A DNA stretch of 5,441 bases, taken from assembly GCA_026398545.1 (NCBI GenBank), contig JAPLSR010000351.1:1-5441 (forward strand). The letters run 5' to 3'. The position numbers and the translations under genes were made by a program. The notes under the pieces are model-generated. The model saw only the letters and a program-made list of their open reading frames with translations, was not told the origin of the DNA and made no database searches. This document shows positions 1 to 5,441 of the stretch, piece by piece. Source of the DNA: Candidatus Sumerlaeota bacterium (GTDB taxonomy: Bacteria > Sumerlaeota > Sumerlaeia > MWCT01). The stretch's first letter is position 1; each line of letters opens with the position of its first letter.

Positions 1-1592
1 ATTTCCGCCTTGAGCAGGTGCTGAGTATTTCAAATATCCTTATTGACAGCGCCCTCGGAGACCTCCAGACACGGATAGACACCTCCCGCCTTGCCCCTGA
101 TGAAATCGTGCTCACTGTCTTCAATCCCTCGCCGCACCCGCGCACGGGGGTCGTGGAGGCATATCTCGATACGCCGCATAATCTCAGTATGCCCGATTTC
201 AAACTTGAGGGCGCCGATGGACAGCCTGTGCGTTGGTCATTTGTTTATCGCAAACCATCTGAAAAGACTGTCCGCAATAACACCGACCTCACCATGGCGC
301 TTGTCGGATGGATGGTCAAATTGCACGTTCTTGCGGAGGATGTTCCCGCCTTCGGTTACAGAACGTATGTCCTTCGCCGCATTAAAATCATGCCTGCAAG
401 GATGGAACGCATCGCCGCGTCTGCCACGCAACTGGAGAATGAACACCTCCGCGCCGATTTTAACTGCAACGGCACTTTTAACCTTTTTGACAAGGACTCT
501 AAAAGGCTGTATGCCGGTCTGCATTATTTTGAAGACCAGGGTGAGAAGGGAACGGGGTGGGAAAGTCGCCAGCCCGGCATGGATAAGGTTGTTTCAAGTA
601 TCGGTTCACCTGTGGAAATCTCGCTTGTGGAAAACACCTCACTTTCAGCCACCGTCCGCGTCCTCTATAAAATGACCATCCCCACGGGGATAATCCATGA
701 TGACACTTTTCATTATGCACTGCGGGGCGAGAAAGAGGTGCCTCTCGAGATTGAAACCTTCTTCACCCTACGCGCCGGCGCCCGGCGCATTTATTGTGTC
801 ACGCGTTTTCAGAACCTCGCCCGGAACCATCGTCTGCGCCTCTTTTTCCCCAGCGGGATTTCCACCGCCGCCGACTCCGCCGCCGAAGCCCCATTTGATG
901 TGGTGAGGCGTCCAATCGTGCGCGGACCGGAACATCCATACAGCGAGGCGCCCAATCCCCAATATCCTTTCTTGAGGTTCGTGGATGTCTCGGACGGCAA
1001 ACATGGTCTCGCCATACTCGCTGAGGGACCGCATGAGTATGAGATGACTGAAGACGAACGGCGGGCAATTGCCATAACACTCCTGCGCGCCTATGAGGTG
1101 ACGCTCTGCACCGTGTCATATCGCTGGGAGAGGCGTCCCGACCAGGAACTCTCCCACCAGCTCGGACCGCATGAAATGCGATATGCGATTTATCCCCACA
1201 GGGGCGACTGGGATGGCGGGCGTGTCATGGCAGAGGCGGAACATTTCACCCTCCCGATGGAGGTGGCACAGGCAGGTCCGTGCGGAACTGATGCACCCGC
1301 CCCTGAAGTCCGCCTGCCGCTTTCCACCGGATTCCTCGAAGTTCGCCCCCCTGACCTTATCCTTTCCGCATTCAAGCGCGCCGAAGGTTCGGATGCGGTA
1401 ATCCTGCGTCTTTACAACCCGACAGAGAGGCGCATCAGCGGAAAAATCACCCTCCCGCGCAAAGTAAAAAGCGCAACGCTTTCGAACCTGAATGAGGAAC
1501 CGGTGAAAACCGGAGCGGTTAAGTTCTCAGGACGGGGAATTTCACTCACCGTCCCGCATAAGAAAATTCTGACTGTGAGATTGACCTTCTAA
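1..1592 (+). CDS. GH38 family alpha-mannosidase-type glycosidase, C-terminal part (5' end outside window)
   Basis: This is the C-terminal portion of a glycoside hydrolase family 38 enzyme, a family of Zn-dependent retaining alpha-mannosidases that also includes mannosylglycerate hydrolases. The reading frame is open to the left edge (first whole codon at position 3), so the GTG at 18 is not the true start. The N-terminal catalytic domain with its metal ligands and nucleophile is missing. Counting from that GTG, the segment opens with the end of the helical middle domain (about 1-25). Beta-sandwich domains follow, with the typical VFNPSPHPR stretch, the NHRLRLFFP motif (270-278), FVDVSDGKHGLAIL and GPHEYE (337-342) followed by TLLRA (354-358). 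A final all-beta domain (about 435-524) contains LRLYNPTERRISG. Bacterial GH38 proteins are usually 800-1100 residues, so roughly 300-500 are missing. It ends at TAA 15 nt before the GH116 gene, which implies an operon. The exact substrate and the presence of a signal peptide cannot be judged. Confidence 0.9.
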   Translation, partial: FRLEQVLSISNILIDSALGDLQTRIDTSRLAPDEIVLTVFNPSPHPRTGVVEAYLDTPHNLSMPDFKLEGADGQPVRWSFVYRKPSEKTVRNNTDLTMALVGWMVKLHVLAEDVPAFGYRTYVLRRIKIMPARMERIAASATQLENEHLRADFNCNGTFNLFDKDSKRLYAGLHYFEDQGEKGTGWESRQPGMDKVVSSIGSPVEISLVENTSLSATVRVLYKMTIPTGIIHDDTFHYALRGEKEVPLEIETFFTLRAGARRIYCVTRFQNLARNHRLRLFFPSGISTAADSAAEAPFDVVRRPIVRGPEHPYSEAPNPQYPFLRFVDVSDGKHGLAILAEGPHEYEMTEDERRAIAITLLRAYEVTLCTVSYRWERRPDQELSHQLGPHEMRYAIYPHRGDWDGGRVMAEAEHFTLPMEVAQAGPCGTDAPAPEVRLPLSTGFLEVRPPDLILSAFKRAEGSDAVILRLYNPTERRISGKITLPRKVKSATLSNLNEEPVKTGAVKFSGRGISLTVPHKKILTVRLTF

Positions 1593-1598
1593 AGAATC

Positions 1599-1605
1599 GG
1601 AAGAG
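1599..1605 (+). promoter_or_regulatory. Ribosome binding site of the GH116 gene
   Basis: The purine-rich GGAAGAG lies directly before ATG 1608 and inside the 15-nt gap after the GH38 stop. It supports this start and suggests coupled translation of the two glycosidase genes. No promoter is visible in the gap. Confidence 0.6.
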
Positions 1606-1607
1606 AC

Positions 1608-4277
1608 ATGGGTGGAAAATTAAAACAGGTGTTCAGGAAAGACGAACTCTTTGCCCCTTATAAACGGCGGGTTTTTGAGGGGGAATATCTGAATGAAATT
1701 GCCTTTCCCATTGGCGGCATCGGGACGGGTTGCATTTCCCTCTCAGGGCGCGGGGAACTGGTGGATTGGGAAATCTTTAATCGCCCGAATAAAAATTATC
1801 GTCCGCGCCACACCTTCTTTTCCCTCTGGGCAGGGAGGGCTGGGAAGGAGCCCGTATTCCGCGTGCTTGAGGCGCAACTTTCACCCGCATGGTCACGCCA
1901 TTTGATGAAACAAGATGCCGACGCCTCACCCGCTCATGGCTATTCAGCCGGTCTCGCCCGCATGTCCGCGGCAAAATTCACCGGTGAGTTTCCTTTTGCC
2001 CTTGTGGAATTTGAGGATAAGAAAGTCCCTTTGCGGGTTACGTTAGAGGCATTTAATCCATTCATCCCGCATAATGACCGGGATTCCTCCCTGCCGGTCG
2101 CAATTTTTTTCATCACATTAAAAAATAAGGGGAGTAAAGAGGTTGAGGCAACTGTCGCCCTGAATGTGGAAAACATGGTGGGTTATCAGCCTCCCTGCTG
2201 TGTGGATGGGCGCAAGATAAGCCGTCCCCGACCCGGATTGTGCGTCAATCGATTCAGAAAAGAAAAAGGGCTGTGCGGCATCTCCATGGAGAGCCGGAAA
2301 TTTCAGCCAGAATCTCCACAGTTCGGCAATCTCGCCCTCGGCACATCATGGAAAAATGTGGCGTATCAGGCACCCTGGCTCCGCGGCGCATGGTTTGATG
2401 GGCTGACACATTTCTGCAATACCTTTGTCCGCACGGGGAGATTTGACAATAATAATGAGACCTCTCCCTCCGCTGAGAATGCAACAGACGTTGTTTCCCT
2501 GGGGCTTCGCATGAAACTTGCATCCGGTGAGGAGGCGCGCCTGCCCTTTATCCTCGCATGGTATTTTCCCTGGTTTGAGCGCTACTGGGAGTCCGGTCTG
2601 TATAAGGATTCCTGTGATTCAGAACCGATAAGATGGCGCAATTATTATGCGACAATCTTCAAGGACTCATGGGATGCTCTCACATACTGTGTGAAAAATC
2701 TCAAGAGATTGCATGATGAGTCAAAAGAGTTCAGCCATGCTCTTTATGATTCCACCATTCCCGCATGTGCTCTCAATTCGGTGGCGGATAATCTCTCCAT
2801 CCTGAAGACCCCGACCTGTGTGCGTCTTGAGGATGGCAGTTTTTACGGCTTTGAGGGATGTAATGCCAGCTCGGGCTGCTGTGAAGGCACCTGCACCCAT
2901 GTCTGGAATTACGCTCAGGCGCTTCCCTGTCTCTTCCCGCGTCTTGAGCGGACTTTGCGGGAGAATGAATTGAGATACAGCGTCCGCATGGAAGACGGTC
3001 ACATGCAGTTCCGCATGCCCCTACCTCCGGGTTCGCCTGTCCTGCATAATTTCCACGCCGCTGTGGATGGGCAACTCGGTACGGTGCTTAAACTTTACCG
3101 CGAATATCTCCTCTGCGGAGATGAAAAGTGGTTGAGTCTGTGGTGGCAACGCGCTCGCAGGGCGCTTGAGTATGCCTTGAAGACGTGGGACGCAGACCAT
3201 GATGGTCTTATTGAGGGTCTCCACCACAATACGTATGATATTGAATTTGTAAGCGCCGAACCGCTTGCCTGCTCTTTTTATCTCGCCGCCCTGAGAGCCG
3301 CCTCGGAAATGGCGGCGCATTTCGGCGATGAGTCCTCCGCGGCTGAATATCGCCGCCTCTTTGAGAGCGGCAGTCGCAAAATGGATGCTGAACTTTTCAA
3401 TGGTGAATATTACTGCCAAAAGCTGGAAGATATCAACCGTGTGAAGTATCAGTTTGGTGCGGGGTGTCTCTCTGACCAGATGATTGGACAGTGGTATGCG
3501 GATATGCTCAGTCTGGGAAACCTCACAAATCCTGCGCATATCAGGAAGGCGCTGCGGAGCATCTACAAATATAACTGGAGGGATTTTACTGATTTTCAGA
3601 ATCCACAGCGCGTCTTTGCCATGAATAACGAAAAGGGATTGGCGCTCTGCTCATGGCCGCATGGCGGTCGCCCCCGTTTCCCATTCCCATATTCCGATGA
3701 GGTCTGGTGCGGTATTGAATATCAGGTCGCCTGCACAATGATATCTCACGGGTTTCTAAAGGAAGGGCTTTCCATTCTCAAGGGAGTCCGGGAGCGCTAT
3801 AATGGACACAACCGGAATCCCTGGAACGAAGTGGAGTGCGGAAATCACTACGCACGCTCATTGGCGAGTTATGCGCTTCTCCAGGTCCTGTCGGGATTTC
3901 AATACAGCGCGCCGGCAAGGCGCATAAGATTTGCACCGCGCCTGAATCAATCCCGCTTCCGCTGCCTTTTCAGCGTGAATGACGCATGGGGTGAGTTTCA
4001 ACAGCGGTCTGACTCAAAAGGGCTCTGGGAAATCAGTCTTTCTCTACATGCAGGGGTGTTGGAATTGAGAGAGGTGGTTTTAGGGATAACGGGGGAATTC
4101 ACCGCATTGGATTGCAGGATGCGGGGGCAGTTTATACCCGCAGAGAAGAGATGCCTGCAAGGCGGCGTCGCCATAATGTTTGAGGAGGATGTCAGATTGT
4201 CAGTAGGGGAGCCATTGGCAATCAGGCTCAGTCGCTCTGAACAAGTTTGCCCCAGTCGGGTGGGAGGATGCCGATAA
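1608..4277 (+). CDS. GH116 glycosidase (GBA2/DUF608 type; beta-glucosidase or beta-xylosidase-like)
   Basis: This is a complete 889-residue member of glycoside hydrolase family 116, retaining beta-glycosidases related to human bile-acid beta-glucosidase GBA2 and to archaeal and Thermoanaerobacterium enzymes. The N-terminal beta-sandwich (about 20-330) starts with the signature FPIGGIGTGC (33-42) and DWEIFNRPNK (53-62). The C-terminal (alpha/alpha)6 catalytic domain (about 370-800) carries FYGFEG with the likely nucleophile E416, then GCCEGTCTHVWNY (423-435). NTYD follows, with the likely acid/base D544. Later come PYSDEVW (694-700), RNPWNEVECGNHYARS (736-751) with E741 and R750 at the spacing of the family's sugar-contacting Glu/Arg pair, and a short C-terminal beta tail. 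The E416-D544 distance (128) is close to that of the Sulfolobus enzyme and shorter than in GBA2. No signal peptide or membrane segment is seen, so it is probably cytoplasmic and acts on imported oligosaccharides. The family has beta-glucosidase, beta-xylosidase and N-acetylglucosaminidase members, so the substrate is open. The last 16 codons overlap the convergent PilZ gene. Confidence 0.94.
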   Translation: MGGKLKQVFRKDELFAPYKRRVFEGEYLNEIAFPIGGIGTGCISLSGRGELVDWEIFNRPNKNYRPRHTFFSLWAGRAGKEPVFRVLEAQLSPAWSRHLMKQDADASPAHGYSAGLARMSAAKFTGEFPFALVEFEDKKVPLRVTLEAFNPFIPHNDRDSSLPVAIFFITLKNKGSKEVEATVALNVENMVGYQPPCCVDGRKISRPRPGLCVNRFRKEKGLCGISMESRKFQPESPQFGNLALGTSWKNVAYQAPWLRGAWFDGLTHFCNTFVRTGRFDNNNETSPSAENATDVVSLGLRMKLASGEEARLPFILAWYFPWFERYWESGLYKDSCDSEPIRWRNYYATIFKDSWDALTYCVKNLKRLHDESKEFSHALYDSTIPACALNSVADNLSILKTPTCVRLEDGSFYGFEGCNASSGCCEGTCTHVWNYAQALPCLFPRLERTLRENELRYSVRMEDGHMQFRMPLPPGSPVLHNFHAAVDGQLGTVLKLYREYLLCGDEKWLSLWWQRARRALEYALKTWDADHDGLIEGLHHNTYDIEFVSAEPLACSFYLAALRAASEMAAHFGDESSAAEYRRLFESGSRKMDAELFNGEYYCQKLEDINRVKYQFGAGCLSDQMIGQWYADMLSLGNLTNPAHIRKALRSIYKYNWRDFTDFQNPQRVFAMNNEKGLALCSWPHGGRPRFPFPYSDEVWCGIEYQVACTMISHGFLKEGLSILKGVRERYNGHNRNPWNEVECGNHYARSLASYALLQVLSGFQYSAPARRIRFAPRLNQSRFRCLFSVNDAWGEFQQRSDSKGLWEISLSLHAGVLELREVVLGITGEFTALDCRMRGQFIPAEKRCLQGGVAIMFEEDVRLSVGEPLAIRLSRSEQVCPSRVGGCR

Positions 4278-4602
4278 ATTTAACACCCACGAGTGCCCGC
4301 TCTTCACTAAGCCATTTTGTCCAGATAATCTTTCCGAGCATTTTGATGCCGCTGCTGTCGTTGGAAAGCTTCAGGTAAAGCGAGATTATGCCGTGCATCT
4401 GGAATTTCCCACTTCCCTCAAAGCAGATTCCTCGCTCATTTATGTCGAAAAGTGTGCCGAACTGGTAAAGGGAAAATTTGTGCTCCGGTGTTTTCGAAAT
4501 ATCAAGGGAGTAAGCGATGGAGACATGATGCTTGAGTCTTTCAGAGGCGCGTTCAGTTAGGTCTTTATCTTCCATTCCTTCGTTTGCTTCCGGGTTGTTC
4601 AA
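4228..4602 (-). CDS. Small PilZ-like domain protein with degenerate c-di-GMP motifs
   Basis: A 124-residue soluble protein that looks like a stand-alone PilZ domain, the beta-barrel fold that usually binds cyclic di-GMP. The N-terminal arm (about 15-28) has R22-L-K-H-H26 directly before the first beta strand, where PilZ proteins normally have RxxxR; the second Arg is replaced by His. A literal RxxxR exists four residues earlier (R18, R22), but out of the usual register. The second motif, normally D/NxSxxG, reads DINERG (53-58), with Asn for Ser. The later strands ISLYLKL, GKIIWTKW and ALVGVKFIGI (the latter ending near 112) match the PilZ core and its usual closing 'VGVxF' strand. The chosen start is TTG 4602 because a perfect AAGGAG lies 9 nt upstream; ATG at codon 10 is the alternative. 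It converges on the GH116 gene and diverges from the FHA gene. Ligand binding is doubtful; the fold assignment is fairly secure. Confidence 0.78.
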   Translation of the reverse strand: MNNPEANEGMEDKDLTERASERLKHHVSIAYSLDISKTPEHKFSLYQFGTLFDINERGICFEGSGKFQMHGIISLYLKLSNDSSGIKMLGKIIWTKWLSEERALVGVKFIGILPPDWGKLVQSD

Positions 4603-4611
4603 CGTATCAAA

Positions 4612-4617
4612 CTCCTT
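4612..4617 (-). promoter_or_regulatory. Ribosome binding site deciding the TTG start of the PilZ-like gene
   Basis: On the minus strand this reads AAGGAG, a full Shine-Dalgarno core, with a 9-nt spacer to TTG at 4602-4600. This is the main reason to prefer the TTG over the internal ATG at codon 10. Confidence 0.8.
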
Positions 4618-4629
4618 ATGGTAAAAGTA

Positions 4630-4638
4630 ATTATAACA
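4630..4638 (-). promoter_or_regulatory. Extended -10 promoter for the PilZ-like gene
   Basis: The minus strand reads TGTTATAAT: a perfect TATAAT (4635-4630) preceded by TGn, the extended -10 form of a housekeeping-sigma promoter. No good -35 is found 16-18 bp upstream (CCCGTG at 17 bp), which extended -10 promoters tolerate. Transcription would start near 4623, giving a leader of about 20 nt that carries the AAGGAG site. Confidence 0.6.
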
Positions 4639-4704
4639 TAATGGAAAGCCTGCACGGGTTTCTGGGCCTGAGAGATTGCTTTATCCAATTCCAATATTTT
4701 TGAA

Positions 4705-4739
4705 AAAAAGCCTTTAATTTGTTAATTAAAAACCTTTTT
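4705..4739. repeat. AT-rich imperfect inverted repeat
   Basis: The outer arms AAAAAG (4705-4710) and CTTTTT (4734-4739) enclose the inner arms TTTAATT (4713-4719) and AATTAAA (4724-4730) around a TGTT loop. CC on one side and AAC on the other are unpaired. The inner part contains the perfect 8-base palindrome TTAATTAA (4722-4729). With no GC stem it is a poor intrinsic terminator. A protein-binding or DNA-bending site in the divergent control region is more plausible. Confidence 0.5.
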
Positions 4740-4787
4740 GTTTATTAAAGCCTGAGAAGATTGTCAAGTTCGAAATATTGTAAATAG

Positions 4788-4804
4788 TGGAGCAGTCGCC
4801 TCCA
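4788..4804. repeat. Small hairpin dyad TGGAG / CTCCA
   Basis: A perfect 5-base inverted repeat with a 7-base loop, extendable by one G-T pair. It lies about 140 bases before the FHA start. It could be an operator half-site pair or an RNA hairpin; a stem this short may also be chance. Confidence 0.35.
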
Positions 4805-4809
4805 TAGAC

Positions 4810-4821
4810 CAGGAGTTCCTG
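4810..4821. repeat. Dyad CAGGA-GT-TCCTG
   Basis: A 12-base near-palindrome, symmetrical except for the central two bases. It is followed directly by a weaker dyad (GCCC 4821-4824 with GGGC 4832-4835). The symmetry suits a dimeric regulator binding in the divergent promoter region. Which of the two genes it would control is unknown. Confidence 0.35.
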
Positions 4822-4881
4822 CCCCAAGAATGGGCGCAAAAATAATTTTCTTGCACTCATGTCAGGGATTTGCCATCATTT

Positions 4882-4889
4882 TATATTAT
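4882..4889 (+). promoter_or_regulatory. Possible -10 element for the FHA gene
   Basis: TATATT (4882-4887) overlaps TATTAT (4884-4889), both near the TATAAT consensus and about 55-60 bases before the FHA start. No convincing -35 lies 16-18 bases upstream. TTGCAC at 4851 is about 25 bases away, too far for a standard promoter, so this is only a weak call. Confidence 0.3.
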
Positions 4890-4944
4890 TGATTCTTCCG
4901 GGAAAATTTGCAGAGAAGAGTCACAGGAAGAAGTAAAGTGAGCG

Positions 4945-5441
4945 ATGGAGAAAAATATGGAGCCAGATAAGGAATTCAAAGATAAGAATGTGGTTTTTGT
5001 TGAAACCTTATTCGACGAGGAGGGTGGCAAGATACCGCAGCCACCCAAAGGCAGAATCTTTCCTGTACTCAGTAAGATGAGCGAAGAAACTTACTCCGGT
5101 GCATATGTCGTCAGAAAACCCAAATCTACCGTCGGACGAGCACCATATTGCGATATCGTCATTGATGACATGAAGGTCTCCCGAAATCATGCGTATATAC
5201 TCTATGAGAATTTCCAGAGCCCGGATGAGTTGCCCCGGTGCATACTTTATGATGACAACAGTCGCAATGGGACGTTAGTCAACAATGAACGCATCAAGGA
5301 ACCCCGTGTGCTTAAAAGTGGAGACAGGATTCTTTTCGGCGGAAACTGCCTGTGGTATTATATTCGCTCCGAGCTTGAGCTCAGATATGATGATAACCTG
5401 CAAGGCATTCTTAAAAAACACGGCTACAAATCCATCGATGC
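4945..5441 (+). CDS. FHA-domain signalling protein, N-terminal part (3' end outside window)
   Basis: The first 165 codons of a protein with one forkhead-associated (FHA) domain, a phosphothreonine-peptide binding module. Residues 1-50 are a charged, proline-containing leader without signal peptide or membrane segment. The FHA core (about 53-135) has all the signature residues: G64-R65, SRNH (79-82), and DDNSRNGT (103-110) followed by LVNNERI and LKSGDRILFG. The binding surface therefore looks intact. After the domain, about 25 residues (YIRSELELRYDD and on) form a charged linker, and the frame is still open at the edge. In many bacteria such a linker leads into a GGDEF, kinase or other output domain, which cannot be seen here. 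An in-frame TGA at 4939 limits the start to ATG 4945 or ATG 4957 (codon 5); the latter has GGAG 6 nt upstream. It diverges from the PilZ-like gene. Confidence 0.92.
   Translation, partial: MEKNMEPDKEFKDKNVVFVETLFDEEGGKIPQPPKGRIFPVLSKMSEETYSGAYVVRKPKSTVGRAPYCDIVIDDMKVSRNHAYILYENFQSPDELPRCILYDDNSRNGTLVNNERIKEPRVLKSGDRILFGGNCLWYYIRSELELRYDDNLQGILKKHGYKSID
4947..4950 (+). promoter_or_regulatory. Ribosome site favouring the downstream FHA start (ATG 4957)
   Basis: GGAG sits 6 nt before ATG 4957 and overlaps the first ATG at 4945. The only site upstream of 4945 is AGGAAG at 4925-4930, 14 nt away, which is too far to be ideal. The second ATG, shortening the protein by four residues, may therefore be the one used. 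Confidence 0.45.

Larger units (their letters stand above)
4603..4944. other. Divergent intergenic control region between PilZ-like and FHA genes
   Basis: About 340 bases with no supportable gene on either strand. The left end holds the PilZ-like promoter and ribosome site. The centre (4690-4750) is very AT-rich, with an inverted repeat. The stretch 4787-4835 is richer in GC and carries several small dyads. The right end holds a possible -10 element for the FHA gene. The heptamer AAAGCCT occurs three times in the same orientation (4645, 4707, 4747). No tRNA, recognised riboswitch or clear terminator was found. Confidence 0.7.

Noticed and set aside
91..675. A 194-codon open frame on the plus strand
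   Set aside because: It overlaps the GH38 frame, and its translation is rich in Arg, Ser and Trp without domain features. GH38 motifs run through the other frame.
799..1119. Overlapping minus-strand frames of 88-106 codons
   Set aside because: They are antisense to the conserved HRLR and HEYE parts of the GH38 gene, and their low-complexity Arg/Gly-rich products are typical of GC-rich shadows.
3021..3539. A 172-codon open frame on the minus strand
   Set aside because: It lies wholly inside the GH116 catalytic domain, including the D544 region. It shows no recognisable domain and is best explained as an antisense shadow of a well-conserved gene.
4641..4703. A 20-codon ATG frame on the plus strand in the intergenic region
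   Set aside because: It has no ribosome binding site and overlaps the promoter of the divergent gene.
4705..4739. An intrinsic terminator
   Set aside because: The stem is nearly all A-T, and the position between two divergent genes leaves no upstream gene for it to end.
4641..4840. A riboswitch (c-di-GMP, TPP or glycine type)
   Set aside because: Fragments such as AAAGCCT and CCTGAGA recall known aptamers, but the full set of conserved core elements and paired stems is absent.
4851..4875. A sigma-54 promoter from TTGCAC and a later TTGC
   Set aside because: The -24 element lacks the GG, and the gap to the second element is 13 bases instead of about 5.

Overview
The window is bacterial DNA: Shine-Dalgarno-led genes, one probable TTG start, and PilZ and FHA signalling domains. 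It gives no reliable lineage. Paired GH38 and GH116 glycosidases would suit a saccharolytic, possibly uncultivated bacterium, but that is inference. The GH38 gene looks richest in GC (one counted stretch about 63%), the PilZ and FHA genes are nearer 42-48%, and the intergenic region between those two is AT-rich.

Layout. Positions 1-1592 (+) hold the C-terminal half of a GH38 alpha-mannosidase-type glycosidase whose catalytic N-terminus lies left of the window. After a 15-nt gap, 1608-4277 (+) encodes a complete 889-residue GH116 (GBA2/DUF608-type) glycosidase. Its candidate nucleophile E416, acid/base D544 and sugar-contacting E741/R750 are all visible. The two genes very probably share a transcript and act in sequence or in parallel on mannose- and glucose/xylose-type glycans or oligosaccharides. 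On the minus strand, 4228-4602 encodes a small PilZ-like protein that converges on the GH116 gene and overlaps its last 50 bases. It has a perfect AAGGAG ribosome site before a TTG start, and an extended -10 promoter just upstream.

Positions 4603-4944 are a non-coding divergent control region with an AT-rich dyad and a GC-richer cluster of small dyads. From about 4945 to the right edge (+) runs the N-terminal part of an FHA-domain protein, cut off just after the FHA domain. The divergent PilZ/FHA pair looks like a signalling locus (c-di-GMP type and phosphothreonine type) separate from the glycosidase operon.

Nothing here amounts to a clearly new system. The most interesting points are the degenerate ligand motifs of the PilZ protein, its divergent pairing with an FHA protein that may continue into an output domain, the antisense overlap with the glycosidase gene, and the structured intergenic region.
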